Assembly: GCA_963824475.1 (NCBI GenBank)
Contig: CAWGPR010000012.1
Span: 806,001 to 870,000, forward strand
DNA from: Roseiarcus sp963824475
GTDB taxonomy: Bacteria; Pseudomonadota; Alphaproteobacteria; Rhizobiales; Beijerinckiaceae
Direction of reading: 5' to 3'
Length of the DNA stretch: 64,000 nt
In this document: positions 27,296 through 35,000 of the stretch, one piece after another
Layout: every line of letters starts with the position of its first letter
Position numbering within the stretch: position 1 is the first letter of the stretch
Translations under genes and position numbers: made by a program
Notes under the pieces: model-generated
What the model saw: only the letters and a program-made list of their open reading frames with translations
Told to the model about the DNA's origin: nothing
Database searches by the model: none

Positions 27296-28630
27296 CAGGC
27301 TGCTGAAGAAGTCGGCCGAGAGGGCTCTGGTGTTTGCCTTTGCCGAATGATTCTATGGGCTCGGCCAGCGATTCGGGGGTGAGGCGATGCGGGGCGATGA
27401 TCGGACGAGCGGGGCGCTGTTTTCCTATGTCGACATCGAGGCGCGGATACCCGCGAAGCATCCGCTGCGAGGGATGCGGCGACTGACCAATGCGGCGCTG
27501 GCTGAGCTCGACGGGAGGTTTTCCGCGCTTTACGAGGCGTGTGGGCGTCCATCCATCCCGCCGGAGCGCTTGCTGCGGGCGACGCTGTTGCAGCTTCTCT
27601 ATTCGATCCGCTCGGAGCGGCAATTGGTCGAACGGCTGGAGTTCGACATGCTGTTTCGCTGGTTCGTCGGGCTTACGATCGACGAAAAGGTTTTCGACGC
27701 CTCGACCTTCTCCAAGAACCGCGACCGCCTGCTCACCCACGAGATCGCGCAAGAGTTTCTGGCTTCGCTGCTCGCCCTGCCGGAGGTGAAGGGGCTCATG
27801 AGCGCGGAGCATTTTTCGGTCGACGGGACGCTTCTGAAGGCCTGGGCGTCGATGAAGAGCTTTCGGCCCAAGGATGGCTCGGGCGAGCCGCCTTCGCCGG
27901 GGCGCAATGGCGAGATCGACTTCCGCAAGACGAAGCGATCGAACGCGACGCACGCCTCGACGACCGACAAGGATGCGCGCCTTTACCGCAAGGGCGACGG
28001 GCAGGAGAGCCGTCTTTGCTATCTCGGCCATGCACTGATGGAGAACCGCAACGGGCTCGTGGCGGCCGCGGAGGCGACCCTGGCCACGGGAACGGCCGAA
28101 CGCGAGGCGGCGGAGCGCTTGAGCGGACGGTTGCCTAAGGGCGCGACCCTCGGCGCCGACAAGAACTACGACGCCGAGGCGTTCGTCGAAGGCCTGAAGG
28201 GGCGCGGGATCGCGCCGCACGTCGCGATCAACGGGACGGTGAGCAAGCATGGCAAGGCGCGCAAGACCGCGGTTCCGCCGGAGGTTGCGGCGAGCCTCGC
28301 CCCCGGGCTTAGACCCGGGGGCAGCGGCTGCGCAAGCGCATCGAGGAATCCTTCGGCTGGATGAAGACAGTGGGCGGGCTTGCGCAAGTGAAAGTGCGCG
28401 GCCTCGACAAGGTCCGCGCCGCTTTCGTCTTCGCCATGGCCGCCTACAACATCGTCCGCCTGCCCAAGCTCCTGGCTCCGAGCGGCGAAGTGTGTCCGGC
28501 GGCGTGACCAGCGAGGGAACAATGACCGACGTCGGGCCAGAACCTTGAACATGAGCCGCATCCACCGGCAAAAAATCGCGCCTGCACCCCATGTCGCGCA
28601 GACGCAGCAACTTTTTCAGCAGCCTGCTAG
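27292..28630. mobile_element. IS5-family insertion sequence, probably inactive
   Basis: Element of about 1.34 kb. The ends are inverted repeats beginning CTAGCAGGCTGCTGAAGAAG on the left and CTAGCAGGCTGCTGAAAAAG read inward on the right. CTAG borders it on both sides, the left one shared with the IS630 remnant. It carries one transposase gene, split by a frameshift. Confidence 0.9.
27387..28507 (+). pseudogene. IS5-family transposase, frameshifted at a palindromic insertion
   Basis: The N-terminal 300 or so codons are intact and contain the IS5-type features: IEARIPAKHPLRGMRRLTNA, EHFSVDGTLLKAWAS (first catalytic Asp) and TLGADKNYDAEAFV (second Asp). At 28299-28322 a 24-bp perfect hairpin (GCCCCCGGG/CCCGGGGGC) interrupts the gene. 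Beyond it the family sequence resumes one frame over: QRLRKRIEESFGWMKTVGGL (catalytic Glu) and AAYNIVRLPKLL, stopping at 28507. In the original frame translation ends at 28364 without the Glu. Confidence 0.85.
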
Positions 28631-28733
28631 ACAACGAGCGGCGCGCGGCGCGCCGACTTCGCGCTTTCCCCTCCGCTCGTTTTCGGTTAGGCAGCGGCGC
28701 GACGCCGCCCAAAGCGAAAAAAGACCGACAATC

Positions 28734-30539
28734 ATGCATCGCTACCGCACCCATACCTGCGGCGCCTTGACCCTCGCCGAGGACGGCGCCAACGTCCGGC
28801 TTTCCGGCTGGTGCCACCGCATCCGCGACCACGGCGGCTTGCTGTTCATCGATCTGCGCGACCATTACGGCCTGACCCAATGCGTGGTCGATCCGGATTC
28901 GCCCGCCTTCAGCGAAGCGGAAAAGCTGCGCTCCGAATTCGTCATCCGGGTCGACGGAAGGGTGCGCAAACGCCCGCCCGGCACCGAAAATCCCGAAATG
29001 CCGACCGGCCTGGTTGAGGTCTACGTACAGGAGATCGAAGTTCTGGGGCCTGCCGGCGATCTGCCGCTGCCGGTGTTCGGCGACCAGCCCTATCCCGAGG
29101 ACACCCGGCTCCGGTACCGGTTCCTCGATCTCCGCCGCGAGAAGCTTCACCAGAACATCATGCTACGCGGGCAAATCATTGATTCGCTTCGCAGGCGCAT
29201 GAAGGAGCAGGGATTCTTCGAGTTCCAGACGCCGATCCTCACCGCCTCGAGTCCGGAAGGCGCGCGCGACTTCCTCGTGCCGTCGCGTCTGCATCCGGGC
29301 AAGTTCTATGCGCTGCCGCAGGCGCCCCAGCAGTTCAAGCAGCTCATCATGGTCGCCGGCTTCGACCGGTACTTCCAGATCGCGCCCTGTTTCCGCGATG
29401 AGGACGCGCGCGCCGACCGGAGCCCGGGCGAGTTCTACCAGCTCGACATCGAAATGAGCTTCGTTACCCAGGAGGATGTGTTCGCGGCGGTCGAGCCGGT
29501 GCTGCGCGGGGTGTTCGAGGAATTCGGGGGCGGCAAGCCCGTCACCCAGACCTTTCCGCGCATTCCTTACGCCCAAGCGATGCTTGAATACGGCGTCGAC
29601 AAGCCCGATTTGCGCAATCCGATCAAACTCTCGGACGTCACGGAGATTTTCACCCGCGACGATGTCACGTTCAACGCGTTCAAGCAGGTCGTCGAGGGAG
29701 GCGGCGTGGTGCGCGCAATTCCCGCGCCCGGGGCCGCCGCGCAACCGCGCTCGTTCTTCGACAAGCTCAATGACTGGGCGCGGGGGGAGGGCGCTCCGGG
29801 TCTCGGATACATAGTGCTCAAAGATGTGCCCGGTGAGCCGGCGGCCATAGCGCAGGCCTTCTCGGGGCCGATCGTCAAATTTATGTCGCCTGACGCTCTG
29901 AACGATCTCGTCGAGAGATGCGGGCTGAAGATCGGCGACGCGGTGTTCTTCGCTTGCGACAAGGAGGCCAAGGCCGCCAGGCTCGCAGGCGCAGCGCGGG
30001 TGCGCATCGGCAATGAGCTTGGCGTGGCGAAGAAAGACGTGTTCGATTTCTGCTGGATCGTCGACTTCCCGATGTACGAGTGGAACGAGGACGAGAAGAA
30101 GATCGACTTCTCCCACAATCCGTTCTCGATGCCGCAAGGCGGGCTTGAGGCGCTTGAGACGCAGGACCCGCTCACGATCAAGGCGTTTCAGTACGACATC
30201 GTCTGCAACGGAATCGAACTGTCGTCGGGCGCGATCCGCAACCATCGCCCCGACGTCATGCGGAAGGCGTTCGAGATCGCCGGTTATGCGCCGGACGTGC
30301 TCGAGGAGAGGTTCGGCGGCTTGTATCGCGCCTTCCAGTGCGGCGCTCCACCGCACGGGGGCATCGCGCCCGGCGTCGACCGGATCGTCATGTTGCTGGC
30401 GGGCGAGGAGAATTTGCGCGAAGTGGTGCTGTTCCCGATGAACCAGCGCGCCGAGGACTTGCTCATGGGCGCGCCGTCGCCGGCCACGCCCAAGCAACTG
30501 CGCGAGCTTTACATCCGGCTGGCGTTGCCCGAGAAGTGA
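28734..30539 (+). CDS. aspS: Aspartyl-tRNA synthetase
   Basis: Class II synthetase of 601 residues that charges tRNA-Asp. An N-terminal OB-fold anticodon-binding domain (LSGWCHRIRDHGGLLFIDLR) is followed by the catalytic domain: motif 1 around FFEFQTPILTASSPEGARDF, motif 2 QIAPCFRDEDARADRSPGEF, the bacterial GAD insertion domain in the middle, and motif 3 GGIAPGVDRIVMLL. The start at 28734 is chosen because MHRYRTHTCGAL is the standard N-terminus; the open frame to 28545 is in the IS end. The IS5-like element ends 104 bp upstream, so the promoter may be altered. Confidence 0.96.
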   Translation: MHRYRTHTCGALTLAEDGANVRLSGWCHRIRDHGGLLFIDLRDHYGLTQCVVDPDSPAFSEAEKLRSEFVIRVDGRVRKRPPGTENPEMPTGLVEVYVQEIEVLGPAGDLPLPVFGDQPYPEDTRLRYRFLDLRREKLHQNIMLRGQIIDSLRRRMKEQGFFEFQTPILTASSPEGARDFLVPSRLHPGKFYALPQAPQQFKQLIMVAGFDRYFQIAPCFRDEDARADRSPGEFYQLDIEMSFVTQEDVFAAVEPVLRGVFEEFGGGKPVTQTFPRIPYAQAMLEYGVDKPDLRNPIKLSDVTEIFTRDDVTFNAFKQVVEGGGVVRAIPAPGAAAQPRSFFDKLNDWARGEGAPGLGYIVLKDVPGEPAAIAQAFSGPIVKFMSPDALNDLVERCGLKIGDAVFFACDKEAKAARLAGAARVRIGNELGVAKKDVFDFCWIVDFPMYEWNEDEKKIDFSHNPFSMPQGGLEALETQDPLTIKAFQYDIVCNGIELSSGAIRNHRPDVMRKAFEIAGYAPDVLEERFGGLYRAFQCGAPPHGGIAPGVDRIVMLLAGEENLREVVLFPMNQRAEDLLMGAPSPATPKQLRELYIRLALPEK

Positions 30540-30603
30540 GCGCGCCCGCACCACGCTCCCTTGTCCGCAATGGCTTCGCATGATAGCCACACGACCCGGA
30601 AAA

Positions 30604-30680
30604 CGGGGTATAGCGCAGCCTGGTAGCGCGGAAGTTTTGGGTACTTCAGGTCGCAGGTTCAAATCCTGCTGCCCCGACCA
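30604..30680 (+). tRNA. tRNA-Pro (anticodon TGG)
   Basis: 77-nt cloverleaf with acceptor stem CGGGGTA/TGCCCCG, anticodon stem GAAGT/ACTTC with loop TTTGGGT (anticodon TGG), T-loop GGTTCAAATCC, and an encoded CCA at 30678-30680. Confidence 0.95.
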
Positions 30681-30713
30681 GCCGTCGTTTTGGGGAACGG
30701 AAACGGAACTGTC

Positions 30714-31016
30714 ATGACCGCCCGCATCTATCAGCCCGCTCGCAGCGCCATGCAGTCGGTGCAGTCGAGGGACGATTGGCTGCTCGAATATGAACCCGAG
30801 AAGCCGCGCGAGATCGAGCCCTTGATGGGCTGGACCAGCTCGGCCGACATGAGATCGCAAGTGAAGCTGCGCTTCGACACCAAGGAAGAGGCGATCGCCT
30901 ATGCAGAGCGCAGCGGCATCCCTTACCGGGTCGAGGAGCCGAAGCCGGTCGCGCGCAAGATCCTGTCCTATTCTGACAATTTCGCCCCGAATCGGATCGT
31001 TCCCTGGTCGCATTGA
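30714..31016 (+). CDS. NADH:ubiquinone oxidoreductase NdufS4-like accessory subunit
   Basis: Protein of 100 residues of the ETC complex I 18-kDa subunit family (NdufS4), an accessory subunit shared by mitochondria and alphaproteobacteria. Recognised by ARIYQPARSAMQSV, WLLEYEPEKPREIEPLMGW, VKLRFDTKEEAIAYAERSGI and the C-terminal SYSDNFAPNRIVPWSH. It lies between two tRNA genes, away from the nuo operon, which is normal for this gene. Start at 30714; a GTG-initiated frame from 30690 is less likely. Confidence 0.93.
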   Translation: MTARIYQPARSAMQSVQSRDDWLLEYEPEKPREIEPLMGWTSSADMRSQVKLRFDTKEEAIAYAERSGIPYRVEEPKPVARKILSYSDNFAPNRIVPWSH

Positions 31017-31051
31017 AGCATTACATGAAGGCTGGTTCGGCCATTGCTTTC

Positions 31052-31128
31052 GGCTCCGTAGCTCAGTTGGATAGAGCAGCCGCCTTCTAAGCGGCAGGTC
31101 GCAGGTTCGAGTCCTGCCGGAGTCGCCA
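31052..31128 (+). tRNA. tRNA-Arg (anticodon TCT)
   Basis: 77-nt cloverleaf with acceptor GGCTCCG/CGGAGTC (one G-T pair), D-arm GCTCAGTTGGATAGAGC, anticodon stem GCCGC/GCGGC with loop CTTCTAA (anticodon TCT), T-arm GCAGGTTCGAGTCCTGC, and encoded CCA at 31126-31128. Confidence 0.95.
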
Positions 31129-31148
31129 GCGCTTTCGGGTCCGTTCCG

Positions 31149-32410
31149 GACACATGGGTTTCGTTTTATTCCGGCGACATGGGTAACACTTTCGGCCCGA
31201 AGGGGTTTTCGATCGGTTCGAGCCGGCATGTCTCGTGGTCGAAGTAGCCCAGATCATAATCCATGAAGCTGACGAGCCAAATGAGGTCGCTGACCTGTTT
31301 GATGCCGACGCGCTGGCCGGCGAAGACGGTGCTGAGATTGATTTTCTCGCGATTGAAGCAGATTCGGCCGCATGTGGTGACGGTGACGATTTTATCGTGG
31401 AACGGGTAGTCGAGGTCCGGCAATCCCTTGTAGGGGCGGGTTGAGGGCGCGTATCGCTCGGCCGGGCATCGCATGTTGAGCGCTTGGTGCGGCCTCTCGT
31501 TGTTGTAGCATTCGATGAAGTCGTCGAATTTGGCCTGCTGTTGGAGGAAGTTGGCGCCGGCGGGCTTTGTGGTCTCGAGCTTCAAGGTCAGATGCATGCG
31601 TTCATGGCGGCCGTTCTGTTGCGGGCAGCCTGGCTTGATGCGCTCGATCTCGATGCCGAGCCTGAGCCACCAGACCGACAGCCGGCTCAGGCCGAAGAGG
31701 GCATTGGGGCTTGCGAAAGGGACGCCGTTATCGGTGCGAATGGCCTTGGGCAGGCCGAACTCCTTGAACACGGCCTCGAACACTGGGAACGCGTAGGCTT
31801 CCTTGGTGGTCGAGAGCGCCTCGCAAGCGAACAAGTATCGGCTGGCGAAGTCGGTGATCGTCAGCGGATAGCAATAGCGACGATCGGCGAGCATGAACTC
31901 GCCCTTGTAGTCGGCGCACCACAGATCGTTGGGCTGGCCGGGACGAGAAAGCGCCGTTCCCTTCGCCCTATTCCGCCGTCCCGTTCTGCGTTTGACCAGG
32001 CCGTGGCGATCGAGAACCGCATGGACGGTGCTGATCGCTGGCGTATGCACATCGGGATAGAGCCGCGCCAGTCTTTCCCTGATCTTCGGCGCGCCCCAAC
32101 TCGGCTTGTCCTGCTTCAGCCGGACGATCTGCGTCTCGATCTGGAAGGGCAGTTGATTGGCGTGGCGATAAGGCCGGCGCGAGCGGTCAGTGAGCCCGTC
32201 AAGGCCGATCTCATTGTAGCGGGCGAGGATCTTGTAGCCAGTCTTCCGAGAGACGCCGAACTCGCGGCACAACCCAGCCATCTTATCCCCGTCGAGCAAT
32301 CGAGCGATGAACTTTAAGCGTTCGTCCATCGGGTTACACTCCTTCCAGGGCATTTTGCTCTCCACGCAAAAGGCCCAATTGTGTAACCCATGTCCCCGGA
32401 ACGAACTGTC
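31149..32410. mobile_element. IS481-family insertion sequence
   Basis: About 1.26 kb. Both ends read outward as ACCCATGTC(G/C)CCGGAA, at 31162-31190 on the left and 32381-32405 on the right. The outer limits are approximate. A second ACCCATGTGTCCGGAAC-like copy sits just left, at 31141-31160. It is inserted about 20 bp downstream of tRNA-Arg and carries one intact transposase. Confidence 0.8.
31166..32353 (-). CDS. IS481-family transposase
   Basis: Intact transposase of about 395 residues starting MPWKECNPMDERLKFIARLL. An N-terminal helix-turn-helix (MAGLCREFGVSRKTGYKILA) and a winged-helix region are followed by an integrase-type DDE domain: NDLWCADYKGEFML (Asp), KAIRTDNGVPFAS (Asp) and GCPQQNGRHERMH (Glu), then CYNNERPHQALN. 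The stop lies within the left terminal repeat (VLPMSPE). The start at 32353 is preferred over 32416 because it matches the family N-terminus. Confidence 0.92.
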   Translation of the reverse strand: MPWKECNPMDERLKFIARLLDGDKMAGLCREFGVSRKTGYKILARYNEIGLDGLTDRSRRPYRHANQLPFQIETQIVRLKQDKPSWGAPKIRERLARLYPDVHTPAISTVHAVLDRHGLVKRRTGRRNRAKGTALSRPGQPNDLWCADYKGEFMLADRRYCYPLTITDFASRYLFACEALSTTKEAYAFPVFEAVFKEFGLPKAIRTDNGVPFASPNALFGLSRLSVWWLRLGIEIERIKPGCPQQNGRHERMHLTLKLETTKPAGANFLQQQAKFDDFIECYNNERPHQALNMRCPAERYAPSTRPYKGLPDLDYPFHDKIVTVTTCGRICFNREKINLSTVFAGQRVGIKQVSDLIWLVSFMDYDLGYFDHETCRLEPIENPFGPKVLPMSPE

Positions 32411-32481
32411 ACCCATCTCTCAGGAAGGGCATCGGACGCGATCTGAGCGCAGGGCGATCCATATCGACAGGGATTGGCAGC

Positions 32482-33402
32482 GTGGCGGCCGCAAACGCGC
32501 CCACAATCAACGACGGGGTCGCCGAGGCCGTGATCCTTCCGGATCTGGGCGCGGGTCTCGCCTCGTACGACCTTGTCGACGCGTCCGGGCGCACGCCCTT
32601 GTTCCGCCCTTGCCGCGATCCGTCGCGCGCGGGACCGTTCGATCTCGCCTTGAACCTGCTTATCCCATGGTCGAACCGCATTTCCGGCGGAGGATTTCAT
32701 TTCAACGGCCAATTCCACCCACTTGCTCCGAACCTCCCAGGTGAGCGGTTTCCAATCCACGGCAGCGGCTTTTCCAGCCGCTGGCGAATCGAGGGCGCGA
32801 CGGCGGATAGCGCCGAATTCTCCCTCCGGTCCGATGGCCCCGGCCCGTTCCGGTACGAAGCTCATGCGAGCTATTCGCTGACCGCCGGCGCGCTGACCAT
32901 GCGGCTCTCCGTCCGCAATCTTGGGCCCGCGCGGCTGCCTTTCGGCCTCGGCTTTCATCCCTGGATCGCGCGCAGGGCGGGAACGCAACTCAAGGCCAAA
33001 GCCGAGCGCGTCGTGCTGGAGACGAACGAGCATTTGCCCGCTGGCGAAGCGCCGATCGCCTCGCGCCCCGAGTGGGACTTCGCCGCGCCGCGCGGGCTTC
33101 CGTCCGGCTGGATCAACAACGCCTTCCTCGGCTGGGACGGTCAGGCCAGAGTTCTTTGGCCGGAGCGGAGCCTCGTGCTCGACGTTGAGGCTGATCCGCC
33201 GCTCTCGACCTACATCCTCTATTCGCCCTCCGATAAGGCCGACTTCTTCTGTTTCGAGCCGGTCACGCACCCCGTTGACGCCCACAACCTGCCTGGCGGG
33301 CCGGAGGCCAACGGCTTGACCATTCTGGCGCCGCAGGAGGTCATGTCGGCGATCTGCCGGTTTCGCCCGCGGCGCCTGGAGCGCGACTTTGTCCCCGCAT
33401 GA
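32482..33402 (+). CDS. Aldose 1-epimerase-family protein (GalM-like)
   Basis: Protein of 306 residues with a GTG start. It belongs to the galactose mutarotase fold, which interconverts alpha and beta anomers of aldoses. Key segments are NLLIPWSNRISGGGFHFNGQ (Asn-Arg substrate contacts), HGSGFSSRWRIEG (catalytic-site His), GFHPWIARRAG (second His) and FFCFEPVTHPVDAHN, with the likely catalytic Glu. It is near, but divergent from, the sugar transport and sugar-acid genes at 34-41 kb, which may use its product. Confidence 0.87.
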   Translation: MAAANAPTINDGVAEAVILPDLGAGLASYDLVDASGRTPLFRPCRDPSRAGPFDLALNLLIPWSNRISGGGFHFNGQFHPLAPNLPGERFPIHGSGFSSRWRIEGATADSAEFSLRSDGPGPFRYEAHASYSLTAGALTMRLSVRNLGPARLPFGLGFHPWIARRAGTQLKAKAERVVLETNEHLPAGEAPIASRPEWDFAAPRGLPSGWINNAFLGWDGQARVLWPERSLVLDVEADPPLSTYILYSPSDKADFFCFEPVTHPVDAHNLPGGPEANGLTILAPQEVMSAICRFRPRRLERDFVPA

Positions 33403-33459
33403 GCCGAAGGGTCCGTGCGAAGCGCGAGATTCAACCAGGGCGCGAAGTCCGTGCAAGCA

Positions 33460-33727
33460 AATGCAAATAAAACCCGCCTAAACGCTCCTAAGCGCTAGTA
33501 AAATGGCTAGCGTTTACTAGCGTTTATTTTTCGGAATCGAGACTTTTCAATGGGTTACGGCCAAAAAAATAAGGAAAAGCTGTCGTGCCTCTCGACTCAC
33601 GCGGCGGGGTTGCGGGTGATGACATTTTCAGACAGCCACGGCTTCTCGTCTCCCTCCCGGCCAGGCCGAGCGGGAAATAGATTCCGCCAATGGGAATACG
33701 TATAGCGCAGATTTCTGATTTTGTCAA
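33460..33727 (-). ncRNA. Candidate small-RNA gene, copy A of a dispersed promoter-bearing repeat
   Basis: Intergenic stretch of about 270 bp repeated at 62167-62436 with roughly three quarters of bases matching (estimated by eye). The minus strand has a near-consensus promoter at 33699-33727. The likely transcript runs from about 33692 left to the palindrome CGCTAGTAAA / TTTACTAGCG near 33492-33522. Conserved blocks include the region read GAAGCCG(T/C)GGCTGT, a GGCCGTAACCC(A/C)TTGAAAAGTC stretch and TTCCGAAAAATAAACGC. Peptide frames inside differ between copies, so an RNA is more likely than a protein. This is an inference. Confidence 0.5.
33699..33727 (-). promoter_or_regulatory. Near-consensus sigma70 promoter, copy A
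   Basis: On the minus strand the -35 box is TTGACA (33722-33727) and the -10 box TATACG (33699-33704), with a 17-bp spacer. The same arrangement recurs at 62408-62436. Confidence 0.75.
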
Positions 33728-33829
33728 GAGAAAGCCAAGGCTCTTATCGCGACAGCTGTTGGCGCTGGCTCGGGAACCCGAGCCATCGATCTTTGGCTTG
33801 GCTTGTCCCGGCAATCCACGCCGGACCGC

Positions 33830-33983
33830 CTAGAGCAGATTGCGTTGGGTCGACGCGGCCGATTGTAGCCGCGCTCGATAGCCCGTCGTCAGACGGGCGT
33901 TCTTTAAGACCGCCCTTTGGAGCGCGGCGACGCGGTCAACGACCGCGTCAAGGTCAATTCGACGGAATTGCAATCTGCTCTAA
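33830..33983. repeat. MITE-like element with CTAGAGCAGATT ends
   Basis: About 154 bp with terminal inverted repeats: left CTAGAGCAGATTGCGTT and right, read inward, TAGAGCAGATTGCAATT. The inside contains CGTCGTCAGACGGGC and GCGACGCGGTCAACGACCGCG hairpins. The left border has the full CTAG; the right has CTA followed by AAA. No coding capacity. Confidence 0.7.
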
Positions 33984-34111
33984 AAGACGAGTCCGCCATC
34001 GCGCTTGCCTTGCCTTCAGCAAAATGCGTGCAGCAACAAAGCTTTCCGTCCTTCGCAGCTCGCCCGTCGCCATTTCGACGCGCCGAACACAGTGAACTGA
34101 GTCGAGAACGC

Positions 34112-34996
34112 TCAGTCGGGGAGGGCCGCGCCGCCGGCAGCCCGGGCGGCGGCGACCATCCTTCGGTCAGCCCGAGCCTTTCGGCGCTTCGCCAGACGGG
34201 GCGGGCCGACGGCCCCGGCCCGTTTTCTGTCCAGATCGCGCGCGGCAATTTCGAGCAATTCGATGGTCGCCAGGCGCGCTCCCTCGGCGTCGCGCATGCG
34301 GACGCACTCGAACACCGCCCGGTGCGCGGAGAGCGCGCGAGATTGGGCAGAGGCTAGCCGGTTGGTGATGGCGAAGGTCGCGCGCAGCGCTGCCTCGATC
34401 GTTCCGGTCAGGCCCTTGAGGACGACGTTGTGGCTGGCGGCGATGACGCTGACGTGGAACTTGAGGTCGGCCTCGCAGCAGGCTTCCAGGTTCGTGCGAA
34501 GATTGTGCTCCATGCCCAAATAGGCCTGCTCGATTCGGGCGAGGTCAGCGGCGGTCGCACGCTTGGCCGCGAGCGCCGCGGCGGCGGGCTCGATGATCCG
34601 ACGCGCCTCGATCAGGCTCGTTATCAACGCTTCGTCGCGTCCGACGTCGGGATGCCAGGAGAGAACCTGCGGATCGAGCAGATTCCAATCGTCCCGGTCG
34701 CGGACCCGGACGCCAACGCGTCGCCTCGCTTGCAATAGCCCCTTCGCCGAGAGAACCTTGACGGCTTCGCGAATGGACGTGCGGCTGACGCCGAGCTCAA
34801 CGGCGAGGTCGTCCTCCCGAGGCAGCAGGTCGTCGGGAGCGTAAGTCCCGCCAAGGATCCATCGTCCGATGGCGTCCACGACCGAGCCATGGATCTTGCC
34901 CTCGTAAGTCCTGGCGGCGTCGCCCATGACGCGAAGCTTGGCCGCAAACGTTTTGCTTCTGGGCGCACGATCGGCTCTCGACGGCACGGCTGCCAT
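34112..34996 (-). CDS. GntR/FadR-family transcriptional regulator
   Basis: Protein of 294 residues (or 271 from the Met at 34927). A winged-helix GntR domain (GRWILGGTYAPDDLLPREDD, LGVSRTSIREAVKVLSAKGL) is followed by a FadR-type all-helical FCD ligand-binding domain (LIEARRIIEPAAAALAAKRA, EADLKFHVSVIAASHN, SAHRAVFECVRMRDAEGA), whose Asp/His residues usually bind a metal and a sugar acid. Its start lies 4 bp after the end of the galactonate-dehydratase-like gene, so it is cotranscribed and probably controls this locus. Confidence 0.9.
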   Translation of the reverse strand: MAAVPSRADRAPRSKTFAAKLRVMGDAARTYEGKIHGSVVDAIGRWILGGTYAPDDLLPREDDLAVELGVSRTSIREAVKVLSAKGLLQARRRVGVRVRDRDDWNLLDPQVLSWHPDVGRDEALITSLIEARRIIEPAAAALAAKRATAADLARIEQAYLGMEHNLRTNLEACCEADLKFHVSVIAASHNVVLKGLTGTIEAALRATFAITNRLASAQSRALSAHRAVFECVRMRDAEGARLATIELLEIAARDLDRKRAGAVGPPRLAKRRKARADRRMVAAARAAGGAALPD

Positions 34997-35000
34997 GCGG

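Noticed and set aside
27177..29150. 657-residue minus-strand frame across two IS elements and aspS
   Set aside because: It runs antisense through unrelated elements and a synthetase gene; open only because of high GC content.
29163..31229. 688-residue minus-strand frame opposite aspS and two tRNA genes
   Set aside because: It crosses two tRNAs and the NdufS4 gene in antisense and shows no protein motifs.
33524..33814. Minus-strand frame of 96 codons over the promoter-bearing repeat
   Set aside because: The promoter lies inside the frame and the second copy of the repeat does not keep the reading frame, so a peptide is unlikely.
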